Source: Pleomorphomonas diazotrophica
Lineage (GTDB): Bacteria; Pseudomonadota; Alphaproteobacteria; Rhizobiales; Pleomorphomonadaceae
Direction: 5' to 3'
Assembly: GCF_002844595.1 (NCBI RefSeq)
Contig: NZ_PJNW01000005.1
Span: 248,001-312,000, forward strand
DNA: 64,000 nt
Numbering within the stretch: the stretch's first letter is position 1; every line of letters begins with the position of its first letter. The position numbers were made by a program, and so were the translations under genes. Of this stretch, positions 1 through 8,822 are shown piece after piece. Under the pieces are notes generated by a model. It worked only from the letters and a program-made list of their open reading frames with translations, made no database searches and was not told the origin of the DNA.

Positions 1-20
1 TCCAGAACGGTTTCGGTCAT
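1..20 (-). CDS. Start of an unidentified gene (partial, runs off the left edge)
   Basis: A minus-strand ATG at position 20 overlaps the amidase stop codon in an ATGA arrangement, the usual sign of translational coupling. Only six codons (M-T-E-T-V-L) lie in the window, so no function can be assigned. It is probably the next gene of the BMP/amidase operon. Confidence 0.4.
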
Positions 21-1432
21 GACGACAATCCTGCGACGTCGAAGCGGTGCTGCCAGCGCCCCTCCCGCTCGAGCGCCATGGCGAGCGAAAGGAGCCGACG
101 GTCGCCTCCGAGCGGTGCAAAGAGTTGCACGGGCAGCGGCAACCCATCGGCATCGGCGCCGAAAGGCACGGTCAACGCCGGAAAGCCCGAGATGTTGGCT
201 AGCGCCGCGAGCGGAGCCAGGGAGACCATGCGGTTGATGTGAAGGTCGGTGTCGTCATGATCGGATGGAAAAGACCCGATCGGCGGCGGCGCCTTGGTCA
301 GCATGGGCGTGATCAGGATATCGACCCGGTCGAACAACCGCCAAAGATTGCGGGACACCAAGACGCCGGCTGTCTGCGAGCGCCAAAGGCTAGCAGCGGA
401 AAGCGCCCTGCCGCGCGCGGCGAAAGCCTGTGTCAAGCGTTCCGCCAGCGAGAAGTCTATCCCATCGGTTTCCGAGAGAACCGCCAGATTGGTGGAAACG
501 AGGTCATAGAAGAGACGGGTCGAGGCAGCCGTCATGGTCGCGAGATCCGACCAAGCGACCGGCACGAGCCTGTGGCCGCCGGCTTCAAGCAGCCGGCCCG
601 CCGCTTCGATGGCGGCAGACCGTTCCGGCGTCGTCGGAAAAACCGGTCCCGTCTCGGACAGAATACCGATCCTGAGCGGCTCCACCTTTGCTTCTGCCAG
701 GGCAACGTCGGCGAACGGACCGCGCGTTGCGCCGGCGACGATGGACAACAGGCTGGCACAGTCACGAACGCTGCGCGATACACAGAGTTCGGAGGCGATG
801 CCGCCGAGATGATTGCCGAAGCCCGGGCCGGCGGGCATGACGCCCCGGCTCGGCTTCAGGCCGACGAGACCACAGCAGGCCGCCGGCACCCGGATGGATC
901 CTCCGGCATCGGTGGCATGCGCGATGGCGACGATGCCGGCGGCAACGGCCGCCGCTGCGCCGCCGGACGAACCGCCGGGCGTGCGGGCGGGATCGAGCGG
1001 ATTGCGCGCGATCGGACCGATCGCCGGCTCGCTGGCCAGGGCCAACCCGAACTCCGGGGCCGTGGTCAGGCCGAAGGGCAAAAGACCGGCCGAGCGGAAG
1101 CGGCTGCCAAGGTCGGAATCGGGCGCATCGCCCCCCTGTCTGGAGAACAGCCGCGACCCCGCCGCCACCGGCAACCCGGCGAAAGGACCGCCGAGGTCCT
1201 TGGCCAGCGTCGGAACGCCGCCGAACGGCCGGGAAGCGAAGCGATCCGGATCGGTGCGGCGCTCGGCATCGGCCTTCGCCGCCGCCCGCCGCCCCAGTTC
1301 GGCGTCAACATGGCAGACCGCGCCGAGATCGGCACGCGACGCGACGGCGGCAAGCGAGGCCGCCATGGCCTCGGCTGCGGTGAGGCGACCGTCACGGATC
1401 GCCCCGGCCAGCATTGTCGCGTCGTGGATCAT
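17..1432 (-). CDS. Amidase, amidase-signature family
   Basis: This 471-residue protein belongs to the amidase-signature hydrolases, which cleave carboxamides to acid and ammonia in the cytoplasm. The Ser-cisSer-Lys triad is readable: Lys78 in TLAKDLGG, Ser155 in TPGGSSGG and Ser179 in DAGGSIR. The 24-residue gap between the serines is typical of the family, and the length is normal. It starts 8 bases after the BMP binding-protein gene stops and overlaps the next gene by four bases, so it is the middle of an operon. The neighbour suggests that the amide substrate is imported by the BMP-type system, but the family is too promiscuous to name a substrate. There is no signal peptide. Confidence 0.88.
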   Translation of the reverse strand: MIHDATMLAGAIRDGRLTAAEAMAASLAAVASRADLGAVCHVDAELGRRAAAKADAERRTDPDRFASRPFGGVPTLAKDLGGPFAGLPVAAGSRLFSRQGGDAPDSDLGSRFRSAGLLPFGLTTAPEFGLALASEPAIGPIARNPLDPARTPGGSSGGAAAAVAAGIVAIAHATDAGGSIRVPAACCGLVGLKPSRGVMPAGPGFGNHLGGIASELCVSRSVRDCASLLSIVAGATRGPFADVALAEAKVEPLRIGILSETGPVFPTTPERSAAIEAAGRLLEAGGHRLVPVAWSDLATMTAASTRLFYDLVSTNLAVLSETDGIDFSLAERLTQAFAARGRALSAASLWRSQTAGVLVSRNLWRLFDRVDILITPMLTKAPPPIGSFPSDHDDTDLHINRMVSLAPLAALANISGFPALTVPFGADADGLPLPVQLFAPLGGDRRLLSLAMALEREGRWQHRFDVAGLSS

Positions 1433-1440
1433 AAGCCGGT

Positions 1441-2427
1441 TTACTTTGGCTCGGCAGCGTCGCGCGGCACCTCGAAGGCGCCGGACTTGATCTTCGCCCG
1501 CACCTCCTCCATGGCCGCCTCGGCATCGGCCGGCGCCACGCCCTTGGCATAGGCGATGTCGCTGCCGCCTTCCTTCATCAGGCCGAAGGCGGTGTAGTCC
1601 TTGCCGACCGGCTTGCCGGCGGCAGCATCGGCGATGGCCGCGTTGAGGATCGGCCGGAAGCCCCAGAGGGCATTGGCGAAGACGGTGTCGGGGTAGCGCG
1701 GAGTATAGTCGATCAGCGAGCCGACCGCCTTGATGCCGCGCTCCTTGGCCGCGTCGGCCGTGCCGATACGCTCGCCGAACAGAATGTCGGCGCCGGCGTC
1801 GATCTGGGCGAGACCGGCCTCGCGCGCCTTCGGCGGATCGAAGAAGGTGCCGATGAAGGTGACGAGGTGCTTGGCCTCCGGATTGACCGCCTTGACGCCG
1901 GCCGCGAAGGCGTTGATCAGCATGTTCACTTCGGGAATCGGCATGGCACCGACCGAGCCGACGACATTCGACTTGGTCATCTTGCCGGCCAGCATGCCGG
2001 CGAGATAGGCGCCGTCATGGTTCCAGGTACCGAAGACGCCGAAATTGTCGCCGGTCGCGGCACCCGACGAGCCGAGCACGAAAGCGGTCTCGGGATAGTC
2101 GGCAGCCACCTGACGGGCCTCCTTCTCGACGGCGTAGGCCTCGCCGATGATCAGCTCGTTGCCGGCTTCGGCATATTCGCGCATGGCGCGCGGATAGTCG
2201 GTACCCGATACGCCCTCGGAGAAGGTGTATTCGATGGCGCCGTCGGCGGCTGCGTCCTGCAATGCCTTGTGCAGGCAGGAATTCCAGGCATTTTCCACCG
2301 GCGAGGCGTGAATGCCCGCCACCTTCAGCGGCGTGGCGGCGCGAACCGGCAGGATGAGGCCGCCGACGCCGAGCGCAAGGCCCGACGCCAGAACGGCGCG
2401 GCGGGAAAGACGATAGTCCCTGGTCAT
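1441..2427 (-). CDS. BMP-family ABC transporter substrate-binding protein
   Basis: This is a 328-residue periplasmic binding protein of the BMP/Med type (PF02608, known for nucleoside-like ligands). The N-terminus carries a twin-arginine-like signal (R-L-S-R-R-A-V-L-A-S-G) followed by a hydrophobic stretch ending at VRAA, so Tat export is possible. I chose the ATG at 2427, with AGAGGG upstream, over an in-frame upstream codon that would place extra residues before the signal. The amidase follows after 8 bases. The permease and ATPase genes are not visible and may lie to the left of the window. An 11-bp inverted repeat upstream probably mediates control. The ligand is unknown; a nucleobase-like amide or ureide would fit the amidase. 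Confidence 0.85.
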   Translation of the reverse strand: MTRDYRLSRRAVLASGLALGVGGLILPVRAATPLKVAGIHASPVENAWNSCLHKALQDAAADGAIEYTFSEGVSGTDYPRAMREYAEAGNELIIGEAYAVEKEARQVAADYPETAFVLGSSGAATGDNFGVFGTWNHDGAYLAGMLAGKMTKSNVVGSVGAMPIPEVNMLINAFAAGVKAVNPEAKHLVTFIGTFFDPPKAREAGLAQIDAGADILFGERIGTADAAKERGIKAVGSLIDYTPRYPDTVFANALWGFRPILNAAIADAAAGKPVGKDYTAFGLMKEGGSDIAYAKGVAPADAEAAMEEVRAKIKSGAFEVPRDAAEPK

Positions 2428-2471
2428 GGTGGTCCCTCTGGCTTTTTTGATTATTTTGAAAGCCGTATCAG

Positions 2472-2515
2472 TGCCCAAACTTTTGTCAAGTTATCAGAAG
2501 GCGCAAGTTTGGGCA
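2472..2515 (-). promoter_or_regulatory. Inverted-repeat operator at the BMP/amidase promoter
   Basis: TGCCCAAACTT at 2472-2482 and its exact reverse complement at 2505-2515 form an 11-bp inverted repeat with a 22-base spacer. A minus-strand TTGACA (the complement lies at about 2484-2489) sits between the arms, so a bound dimer would cover the promoter. No -10 box is convincing. The repressor is not identifiable. Confidence 0.5.
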
Positions 2516-2580
2516 TGCGGGGAGATCGGCCAGCGGATCTTCACTTCCGGATGCGCCTTTCACGAAATGCTCGCATGAGA

Positions 2581-4983
2581 TCAACCGACGCGCAGGAGAT
2601 CGAGTGCCCGGATATCCGCCTCGTTGTGCGGTCCGCCCATTCCGCCCGGGCTGATGTAGGTGGCGTTTGACGCGAGATAGCTCATGTTGAAAAAATCGGC
2701 GATCTCCACTCGGCAGCGCCCCGCCGGGAGGGTCAGCGATAGGGTTGTCGAGCGTCGGAGGGGATTGACGGGCGTCATATGCGGCATCTGCACGATGCCC
2801 ATGGCGAGCTGCCGTCCGTCCTCAGCGAACACCGTCACCCTGTTCACGGCGTTGGTGACGCCGGTCTGGATATGGAAGCTGTGGTTCCGGTAGAGAAGCG
2901 CCAGCCGGTAATCACCGGCTTCGTGCACCGCGACGTCGGTAAAGACCAGGCGACCGTCCCGCCATTCGACGCCAGCGCTATCAACTCCGACCGTCAGGAC
3001 GGCGTCCGCCTCGATGGCAGCCTCGAGCGACGGATGCGACGCATTGCCGCTTCCCTCGAAGCGCGCGACGACACGATAGGCGCGGCGGATACCCGGCCGC
3101 AGAGGTACCGGATCGCGCCAGCCCGTTTCGGCAAGATCGGCGACCGCCACCTCCCCGTCCCGCAGCACGGTGAAGAGGAGAGCCTCGTTTCGGCCGGAAC
3201 GCGGTGGCTGCCCCTCGAAATGCAGCCGCACCCGCCCGTCCTCGACGACCAGATCGGTGATGACAGGTTCGCGCGGCGAGAAGATGCGCGGGTCGTCGTG
3301 GGTGGCGACGTCGACGACCGGGATCAGCGACAGCCTGGACTCGTCGGGAACGAGCTCGCCAAAGAACACCTCGATCCGATTGTCGTCCCACAGTCGAGCA
3401 TCGGCGATGACGCCCGTTACGGGCTGGCCATTGAGACGCAGCTCGCGCACCGGGTAGTGCCCTCGCTCCGCGAGGCGCGGCGGCAGATGAAGCACGATGG
3501 CAATGCGCCGGCCGTGATGGTCGAGGCCGGACAACTCCGCCTTGTCGCCGAGCCGGTCACGGACATGCTCGGTGAGGAAGGGAGCGAGGAGAAGACCGCC
3601 AGCTTGCGGACGGTAGCCGAAGATGGCCTTGGTCACCATGCCGAGATAGCCGCCGACGGACCAGAGCTGTCGCGCCGAGGAAATTTGTGGGCCGTCGTCA
3701 AACCATGTCAGGCCGGTCAGCCACTCCTGGTTCTCGACATTGTCGAGATTGAGCGCGGCGGCGCGAACGAGCGAGTCGAAGGCATGATCGAAGGCGGCGA
3801 CGGCGCCGACTTCCGCTGCGGCGAGCAACTCGTAAGCGGTGACAAATGGCCAGATGGCGCGATTGTGGTAGCAGAAGACGTCCGGCTGGGCCGGATAATA
3901 GACCGGCACGCCGAAGGGAACATGCGGATAGGTGGCGAGAATCCGCCGCGCCCGCTCACGCCCGGCAACGCCGGTCAGGATCGCGAGCGACAGGCCGAGC
4001 ATGTCGAACTTCTCGACCGGGCGGGCCGGACTGTCGGGCGTGGTGATCGAGGCGTAGAGCCCCTTCCCTTCTAGCCAGAAGCCGCGATCGATGGCGGCGG
4101 TCAGATCGACGGCCCAGTCGGCATAACGATCGGCCAACGCCTTGTCGCCGCGTTCGCCGGCAAGGCGCGCCGCAAGATTGAGCGCCTTGTAATGGCAGAC
4201 GTTGGTGGACAGCGCCTTGGAACTGGCGATGGCGGTGAGGTCGTCGATCACCCAAGGCGCATAGGTCTGGTCGCGCCAGTCGAGGAAGGATTGCTCACCG
4301 CGATAGAGGCCGTCGGCGGCATCGAAGGCGGCGAGGCGGTCGGCCTCGATGGTGCCGGACAGCGCGCGGAACGCGGTCTCGGCGAAGGCTGCGCGAGCAT
4401 CGCCATGGAGGCTGTCGAGCAACGCCTCGGCGCCGAAGGCCCAGGAGACTCGGTCGGTGCTGACCGGCCAACTGCCGCCGGAGCCGGTGTCCTGCACGAT
4501 CTGCAAGCTGTCCGCCGGCAGCTCCTCGGGCAAGGCGAGACCGTCGCGGAACGGGCTGACCTTGTAGAGAAGCGTGGTAGCGACCCGTTCGGGATCGAGA
4601 GCGGCGAGCCCGAGATGGGCGGCATAGGAGACGTCGCGCGTCCAGACATAGGTCCACTTTTCGCCTGTCTGGAAGCATTCGCAAGGGATGGGTTCGCCAT
4701 GGCGATAGGCGCCGTCGCGGATCGACGACACGGCGTTGAGCCGGGCGTCGTCGATCGCCTGCGCGAAGAGCGCATCGAAAAGCGGCGAGCCCGTCATCGC
4801 GCGAGGTTTCGCGGCGCCTTCCTCGATCCGCCTGTAGCGCGACGGGTTGTCACGCCGCTCGGCCGTCGTCGTCAGCTCGAAGATCCGCCCGCCGGCAGAT
4901 GTCGCGACCCTGACATCGACCGTTTCGTCATGTCCGAACAACTCGGTGGGATAGGGCGGGAAGGATAGGCTTTCCTCGCGCAT
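2581..4983 (-). CDS. Six-hairpin glycosidase-like protein
   Basis: This is an 800-residue cytoplasmic protein without a signal peptide. Its centre has the aromatic-rich repeats of an (alpha/alpha)6-barrel glycosidase, including WTYVWTRDVSYAAHLG, the segment TGSGGSWP and CYHNRAIWPFVTAYELL. The last one resembles the YHNGSxWPH motif of GH63 and related amylo-glucosidase-type enzymes. The C-terminal 300 residues look like beta-sandwich domains. I place the start at the ATG at 4983, with GGAG ahead of it, rather than an upstream TTG at 5028. It lies directly downstream of LacI regulator 1 on the same strand, so it may be co-transcribed with the regulator and act on the same sugar. I cannot assign a glycoside hydrolase family or substrate. 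Confidence 0.6.
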   Translation of the reverse strand: MREESLSFPPYPTELFGHDETVDVRVATSAGGRIFELTTTAERRDNPSRYRRIEEGAAKPRAMTGSPLFDALFAQAIDDARLNAVSSIRDGAYRHGEPIPCECFQTGEKWTYVWTRDVSYAAHLGLAALDPERVATTLLYKVSPFRDGLALPEELPADSLQIVQDTGSGGSWPVSTDRVSWAFGAEALLDSLHGDARAAFAETAFRALSGTIEADRLAAFDAADGLYRGEQSFLDWRDQTYAPWVIDDLTAIASSKALSTNVCHYKALNLAARLAGERGDKALADRYADWAVDLTAAIDRGFWLEGKGLYASITTPDSPARPVEKFDMLGLSLAILTGVAGRERARRILATYPHVPFGVPVYYPAQPDVFCYHNRAIWPFVTAYELLAAAEVGAVAAFDHAFDSLVRAAALNLDNVENQEWLTGLTWFDDGPQISSARQLWSVGGYLGMVTKAIFGYRPQAGGLLLAPFLTEHVRDRLGDKAELSGLDHHGRRIAIVLHLPPRLAERGHYPVRELRLNGQPVTGVIADARLWDDNRIEVFFGELVPDESRLSLIPVVDVATHDDPRIFSPREPVITDLVVEDGRVRLHFEGQPPRSGRNEALLFTVLRDGEVAVADLAETGWRDPVPLRPGIRRAYRVVARFEGSGNASHPSLEAAIEADAVLTVGVDSAGVEWRDGRLVFTDVAVHEAGDYRLALLYRNHSFHIQTGVTNAVNRVTVFAEDGRQLAMGIVQMPHMTPVNPLRRSTTLSLTLPAGRCRVEIADFFNMSYLASNATYISPGGMGGPHNEADIRALDLLRVG

Positions 4984-5077
4984 GGGCGTCTCCAGCGGCG
5001 GGTGAATCGGAACGGCGCTCTCCACCAAGCTTTACGCCGGTCCGCCGCCGCCCGGAACGACGATCGTCGCGGTGCCA

Positions 5078-6109
5078 TCAGCCGACGCGGAAGCCATCGC
5101 TGTCGCGGCCAACCAGTTCCCAGGGCCAGATTTCCTGGATGAGGGCGTTGCCGTAGCTCTCGGCAAAGCGCGGCATGGAGGCAAGCAGCGCCTCTGCGAG
5201 GCGACGACCGAGGCCGTAGAGGTCGAGCCGGAAGCAGGTGAGCGGCGGCGCCATGAACTGGGCGATGGCCGTGTCGGTCGAGCAACTGAGGATCGCCACG
5301 TCGCGGCCGGGCTGAAGGCCGGCCTCCGACAGGCAGGCATAGGCACCAACCACCGCCCGATAATGGGGAAAGATCACCGCCGTCGGCGGCTCCGCCATGG
5401 CAAGGAACTCGGTCATCGCCTTGTAACCGCCCTCCTCATGCGTGTCGGCCTTGATCATCAGCGCCTCGTCGACGGCAAGACCGTGGCCGACCAGTTCCCG
5501 CCGGTAGGCATCCTGCAGCATGGTATCGAGCCGATAGCCGGGATCGCCGGTGACCAGTGCGACGCGGTGGTGGCCGAAGCCGGCGAGCCGGTCGATGGCG
5601 GCACGCATGGCGAAGTCGAAATCGAGGTCCATCCAAGGATGGCTACCGCCCGACCAAGAGCGCCCCATGGTGGCGAAGGGAAAACTGCGGCCCGCGAGAT
5701 AATCGAGGCGAGGATCATTGTCGCGCGTTTCGGCCAGGATCAGGGCGTCGGCCTGCCGCCGCTCGACGATCCGCTTCACGCGATCGAGCATGTCGAGATC
5801 GGGCTTGTTCAGGTGGATGACGAGGTCGAGGCCATGCTCGGCGAACTGATCCTGAATGCCGCGCGACAGCTCCATGAAGAACATGGTGTCGGTCTTGGAG
5901 GTGAGATCGGTGGAAAGCAGCAGCGCCACGACGTTGAGCGTGCCCTGGCGGAGGCTGCGCCCAGCCTGATCCGGCGCGTAGCCGAGCCTTGCTGCCGCCT
6001 CCAGCACGCGCTTGCGCGTTTCGGCATTCACCTCCGGATGACCGTTGAGCGCTCGCGACACCGTGCCGATGGAAATGTTGAGATGGCGCGCCAGCTCCTT
6101 GATGCCCAA
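5078..6109 (-). CDS. LacI-family transcriptional regulator 1 (alpha-xyloside regulon)
   Basis: This 343-residue LacI/GalR repressor has an N-terminal helix-turn-helix (IKELARHLNISIGTVSRALNG) and hinge helix, then a periplasmic-binding-protein-like effector domain. Translation begins at a TTG at 6109 preceded by GGAGG; no ATG fits the start of the DNA-binding domain. It is divergent from the alpha-xylosidase gene. A perfect CGTAAACGTTTACG operator lies between them and again ahead of the CUT1 importer operon, so this protein probably represses both. The inducer is likely the imported alpha-xyloside or a product of it. The glycosidase-like gene follows it on the same strand. Confidence 0.88.
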   Translation of the reverse strand: MGIKELARHLNISIGTVSRALNGHPEVNAETRKRVLEAAARLGYAPDQAGRSLRQGTLNVVALLLSTDLTSKTDTMFFMELSRGIQDQFAEHGLDLVIHLNKPDLDMLDRVKRIVERRQADALILAETRDNDPRLDYLAGRSFPFATMGRSWSGGSHPWMDLDFDFAMRAAIDRLAGFGHHRVALVTGDPGYRLDTMLQDAYRRELVGHGLAVDEALMIKADTHEEGGYKAMTEFLAMAEPPTAVIFPHYRAVVGAYACLSEAGLQPGRDVAILSCSTDTAIAQFMAPPLTCFRLDLYGLGRRLAEALLASMPRFAESYGNALIQEIWPWELVGRDSDGFRVG

Positions 6110-6270
6110 TCCTTGTCCTCCAATTCACAGCGCCGGAGCTCATTTCCGTCTTCCGCGCCGACGTTCAGCAAGCTCCGACATGCGATCAATAGACGGAAGG
6201 TCCGGCGCCGTCGAGGAAATCCGCCGGTTTCCGGCCTGCCGCGGAGACGAAGTGGCGAAACAAAAGCCCT

Positions 6271-6299
6271 TTGACAGAAGACCCCGCCACAGCTATCGT
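6271..6299 (+). promoter_or_regulatory. Promoter of the alpha-xylosidase gene
   Basis: TTGACA at 6271-6276 and a weak TATCGT at 6294-6299 are separated by 17 bases. The -10 box abuts the LacI operator at 6300, so repressor binding would block the start site. Confidence 0.5.
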
Positions 6300-6313
6300 C
6301 GTAAACGTTTACG
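6300..6313. promoter_or_regulatory. LacI-type operator, copy 1
   Basis: CGTAAACGTTTACG is a perfect 14-bp palindrome with the central CG typical of LacI-family operators. The identical sequence recurs at 13161-13174, upstream of the importer operon. The neighbouring LacI regulator 1 is the obvious ligand. Confidence 0.8.
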
Positions 6314-6414
6314 GAATAGAGGAAGGCCGTGGAATCGCAAGACCCACGAAGGTCTTGGCGACGAATGGCAGGTGCGTGCTCCGCTTACGGAGGAGCGCCT
6401 TCGGGAGGAAGACG

Positions 6415-8733
6415 ATGAAGTTCAGCGACGGCAACTGGATGCTGCCGGCAGGCATGAGTATCCTCAATCCGCACCACCTGCATGCGGTGCGGACGGACGC
6501 TCGCCGGGCCGAGATCCTGACACTTGCCGTCCGGGGCCGGGGCCGTGCCGACCAGATCAATGCGCCGACCATCACCGTGACATTGACCGCGCCGATGGAA
6601 GGCGTCATCGGCGTGCGCATAGAGCATCACAAGGGGGCGGCCAAGCGCGGCCCCGCCTTCGAGCTCTTCCCCGACGACACCTTCCGCCCGACCATCATCG
6701 ACGACGAGCGTGCCCTCTCATTCACGTCGGGCGGCCTGACACTGACCGTCTCCAAGGACGGCGACTGGCGCACCGAGGTGACGCGCGGCGGCAAGCGGCT
6801 GACCGGCACCGGCTTCCGCGAGACCGGCCATGCCAGCGTCGCCGGCGAGCCCCCACATGTGTTCGAGCGACTCGATATCGAGGTCGGCACGCTGGTCTAC
6901 GGCCTCGGCGAACGCTTCTCCCCTTTCGTCAAGAACGGCCAGAGCATCGACATCTGGAACCAGGACGGCGGCACCTCCACGACGCAGGCCTACAAGAACA
7001 TCCCCTTCTTCCTGACCAACCGGGGCTGGGGCGTTCTGGTCAACGATCCCGGCCGCGTCGGCTTCGAGGTGGCGTCGGAGAAGGTATCGAAGGTGCAGTT
7101 TGCCGTCGAAGGCGAGGCGCTAGAATACTTCCTGATCGACGGCCCGACGCCGAAGGCGGTGCTTGAGCGCTACACACGCCTCACCGGCCGCCCCGCGCTG
7201 CCGCCGGCCTGGTCGTTCGGCCTCTGGCTGACCACGTCCTTCACCACCGACTATGACGAGGGCACCGTCAACTCCTTCGTGGACGGCATGCTCCAGCGCG
7301 ACATTCCGCTCCATGTCTTCCATTTCGACTGCTTCTGGATGCGCGGCGTCCACTGGTGCGATTTCGAGTGGGACCCGGAGGTGTTTCCCGATCCCGAGGG
7401 CATGCTGAAGCGCCTCCGAGAGAAGGGGCTGAAGATCTGCCTCTGGATCAATCCCTATATCGCCCAGGCGTCGAAGCTGTTCGATGAGGCGGCCGAGAAA
7501 GGCTATCTTCTGAAGCGCCCCGATGGCAGCGTCTGGCAGTGGGATCTCTGGCAGGCCGGCCAGGGCATCGTCGACTTCACCAATCCTGAAGCAGTCGCCT
7601 GGTATGGCGGGCATCTCAAACGCCTCGTCGCCATGGGCGTCGATGCCTTCAAGACCGATTTCGGTGAACGCATCCCGACCGACGTCGTCTGGCACGACGG
7701 CGCCGACCCTCAGAAGATGCACAACTACTATCCCTTCCTCTACAACAAGGTGGTGCACGACGCTCTGATCGAGACACGCGGCGAGAGCGTGCTGTTCGCC
7801 CGCTCGGCCACCGTCGGCGGCCAGCGCTTTCCGGTGCATTGGGGCGGGGACTGCTACTCCGACTATCCGGCCATGGCCGAGACGCTGCGCGGCGGCCTGT
7901 CGCTCGGCCTATCCGGATTCGGCTTCTGGAGCCACGACATCGGTGGCTTCGAGAACACCGCCGAAGCGGATGTCTACAAGCGCTGGTGCGCCTTCGGTCT
8001 GCTCTCCAGCCACAGCCGCCTGCACGGCTCGAAGTCCTATCGGGTGCCCTGGCTGTTCGACCAGGAAGCGGAGGCCGTGCTCCGGGACTTCGCGCGCCTC
8101 AAGTGCTCGCTGATGCCCTATCTCTATGCCGCCGCCGTCGAGGCGTCGGACACCGGCGTGCCGATGCTCAGGGCGATGCTGCTGGAGTTCCCTGACGATC
8201 CCGGCGCCGAAACGCTCGACCGCCAGTTCATGCTTGGCCCGTCGCTGCTGGTTGCACCGGTGTTCGACAGGGACGGCGAAGTGGCGGTCTATCTGCCGGC
8301 AGGACGCTGGACGCAGTTGCTCACCGGCGAGGTGGTGGAAGGTCCGGCGTGGCGGCGCGAGACGCACGGCGTCATGAGCCTGCCGCTCTACGTTCGACCG
8401 GGCAGCCTCATCGCCTTCGGCAACAATGACCGCCGGCCGGATTACGACTACGCCGACGGCGTCACCTTCGCTCTCTATGAACTCGCAGAAGGCGCCAGCG
8501 CCACGGCGACGGTGCCGGATTATCGCACCGGTACGCCGGCTCTGACGCTGATAGTGCGCCGCGACGGCAACGTGCTGACCGTGACGCCCGACCGCGACGT
8601 GCCCTATGCGCTCCGCCTCGTCGGCATTCCGCAGATTGCCGCCGTCGAAGGCAGCGACGATTTCGAGCAGCGTTCCGGCGGCGTTACCCTCCGCACCGCC
8701 GGCCCGCTTCGGATCACCCTCCCACCGGCCTGA
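6415..8733 (+). CDS. yicI: Alpha-xylosidase, GH31 (YicI type)
   Basis: At 772 residues this enzyme is the length of E. coli YicI, which releases xylose from alpha-xylosides such as isoprimeverose. The catalytic nucleophile is Asp415 in KTDFGERIP, and the acid/base is Asp479 in HWGGDCYSDY. Both surrounding motifs, and the stretch GLSGFGFWSHDIGGFENTA, are characteristic of the YicI subgroup rather than of alpha-glucosidases. The ATG at 6415 follows GGGAGGAAG, whereas an in-frame upstream codon at 6271 lies inside the promoter. There is no signal peptide, so the substrate must be imported, consistent with the CUT1 transporter downstream. Expression is probably repressed by LacI regulator 1. Other alpha-xylosides could also be substrates. 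Confidence 0.92.
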   Translation: MKFSDGNWMLPAGMSILNPHHLHAVRTDARRAEILTLAVRGRGRADQINAPTITVTLTAPMEGVIGVRIEHHKGAAKRGPAFELFPDDTFRPTIIDDERALSFTSGGLTLTVSKDGDWRTEVTRGGKRLTGTGFRETGHASVAGEPPHVFERLDIEVGTLVYGLGERFSPFVKNGQSIDIWNQDGGTSTTQAYKNIPFFLTNRGWGVLVNDPGRVGFEVASEKVSKVQFAVEGEALEYFLIDGPTPKAVLERYTRLTGRPALPPAWSFGLWLTTSFTTDYDEGTVNSFVDGMLQRDIPLHVFHFDCFWMRGVHWCDFEWDPEVFPDPEGMLKRLREKGLKICLWINPYIAQASKLFDEAAEKGYLLKRPDGSVWQWDLWQAGQGIVDFTNPEAVAWYGGHLKRLVAMGVDAFKTDFGERIPTDVVWHDGADPQKMHNYYPFLYNKVVHDALIETRGESVLFARSATVGGQRFPVHWGGDCYSDYPAMAETLRGGLSLGLSGFGFWSHDIGGFENTAEADVYKRWCAFGLLSSHSRLHGSKSYRVPWLFDQEAEAVLRDFARLKCSLMPYLYAAAVEASDTGVPMLRAMLLEFPDDPGAETLDRQFMLGPSLLVAPVFDRDGEVAVYLPAGRWTQLLTGEVVEGPAWRRETHGVMSLPLYVRPGSLIAFGNNDRRPDYDYADGVTFALYELAEGASATATVPDYRTGTPALTLIVRRDGNVLTVTPDRDVPYALRLVGIPQIAAVEGSDDFEQRSGGVTLRTAGPLRITLPPA

Positions 8734-8767
8734 CGGCTGCGCCTTCACGGCGACGATCCGAAGCAGA

Positions 8768-8797
8768 AACCCCGGAAGCACGGCTTCCGGGGTTTTT
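8768..8797. terminator. Bidirectional rho-independent terminator
   Basis: A perfect 12-bp stem (8768-8779 with 8783-8794, loop ACG) is followed by T residues on the plus strand and flanked by A residues on the other side. It separates the convergent alpha-xylosidase and transporter ATPase genes and can serve both. Confidence 0.85.
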
Positions 8798-8822
8798 CTT
8801 TTGGCGCTCTCGCTTGGAAAAA

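Noticed and set aside
239-1552. A 437-codon plus-strand frame opposite the amidase
   Set aside because: The amidase on the other strand has a full catalytic triad; this frame is arginine/glycine-rich without motifs.
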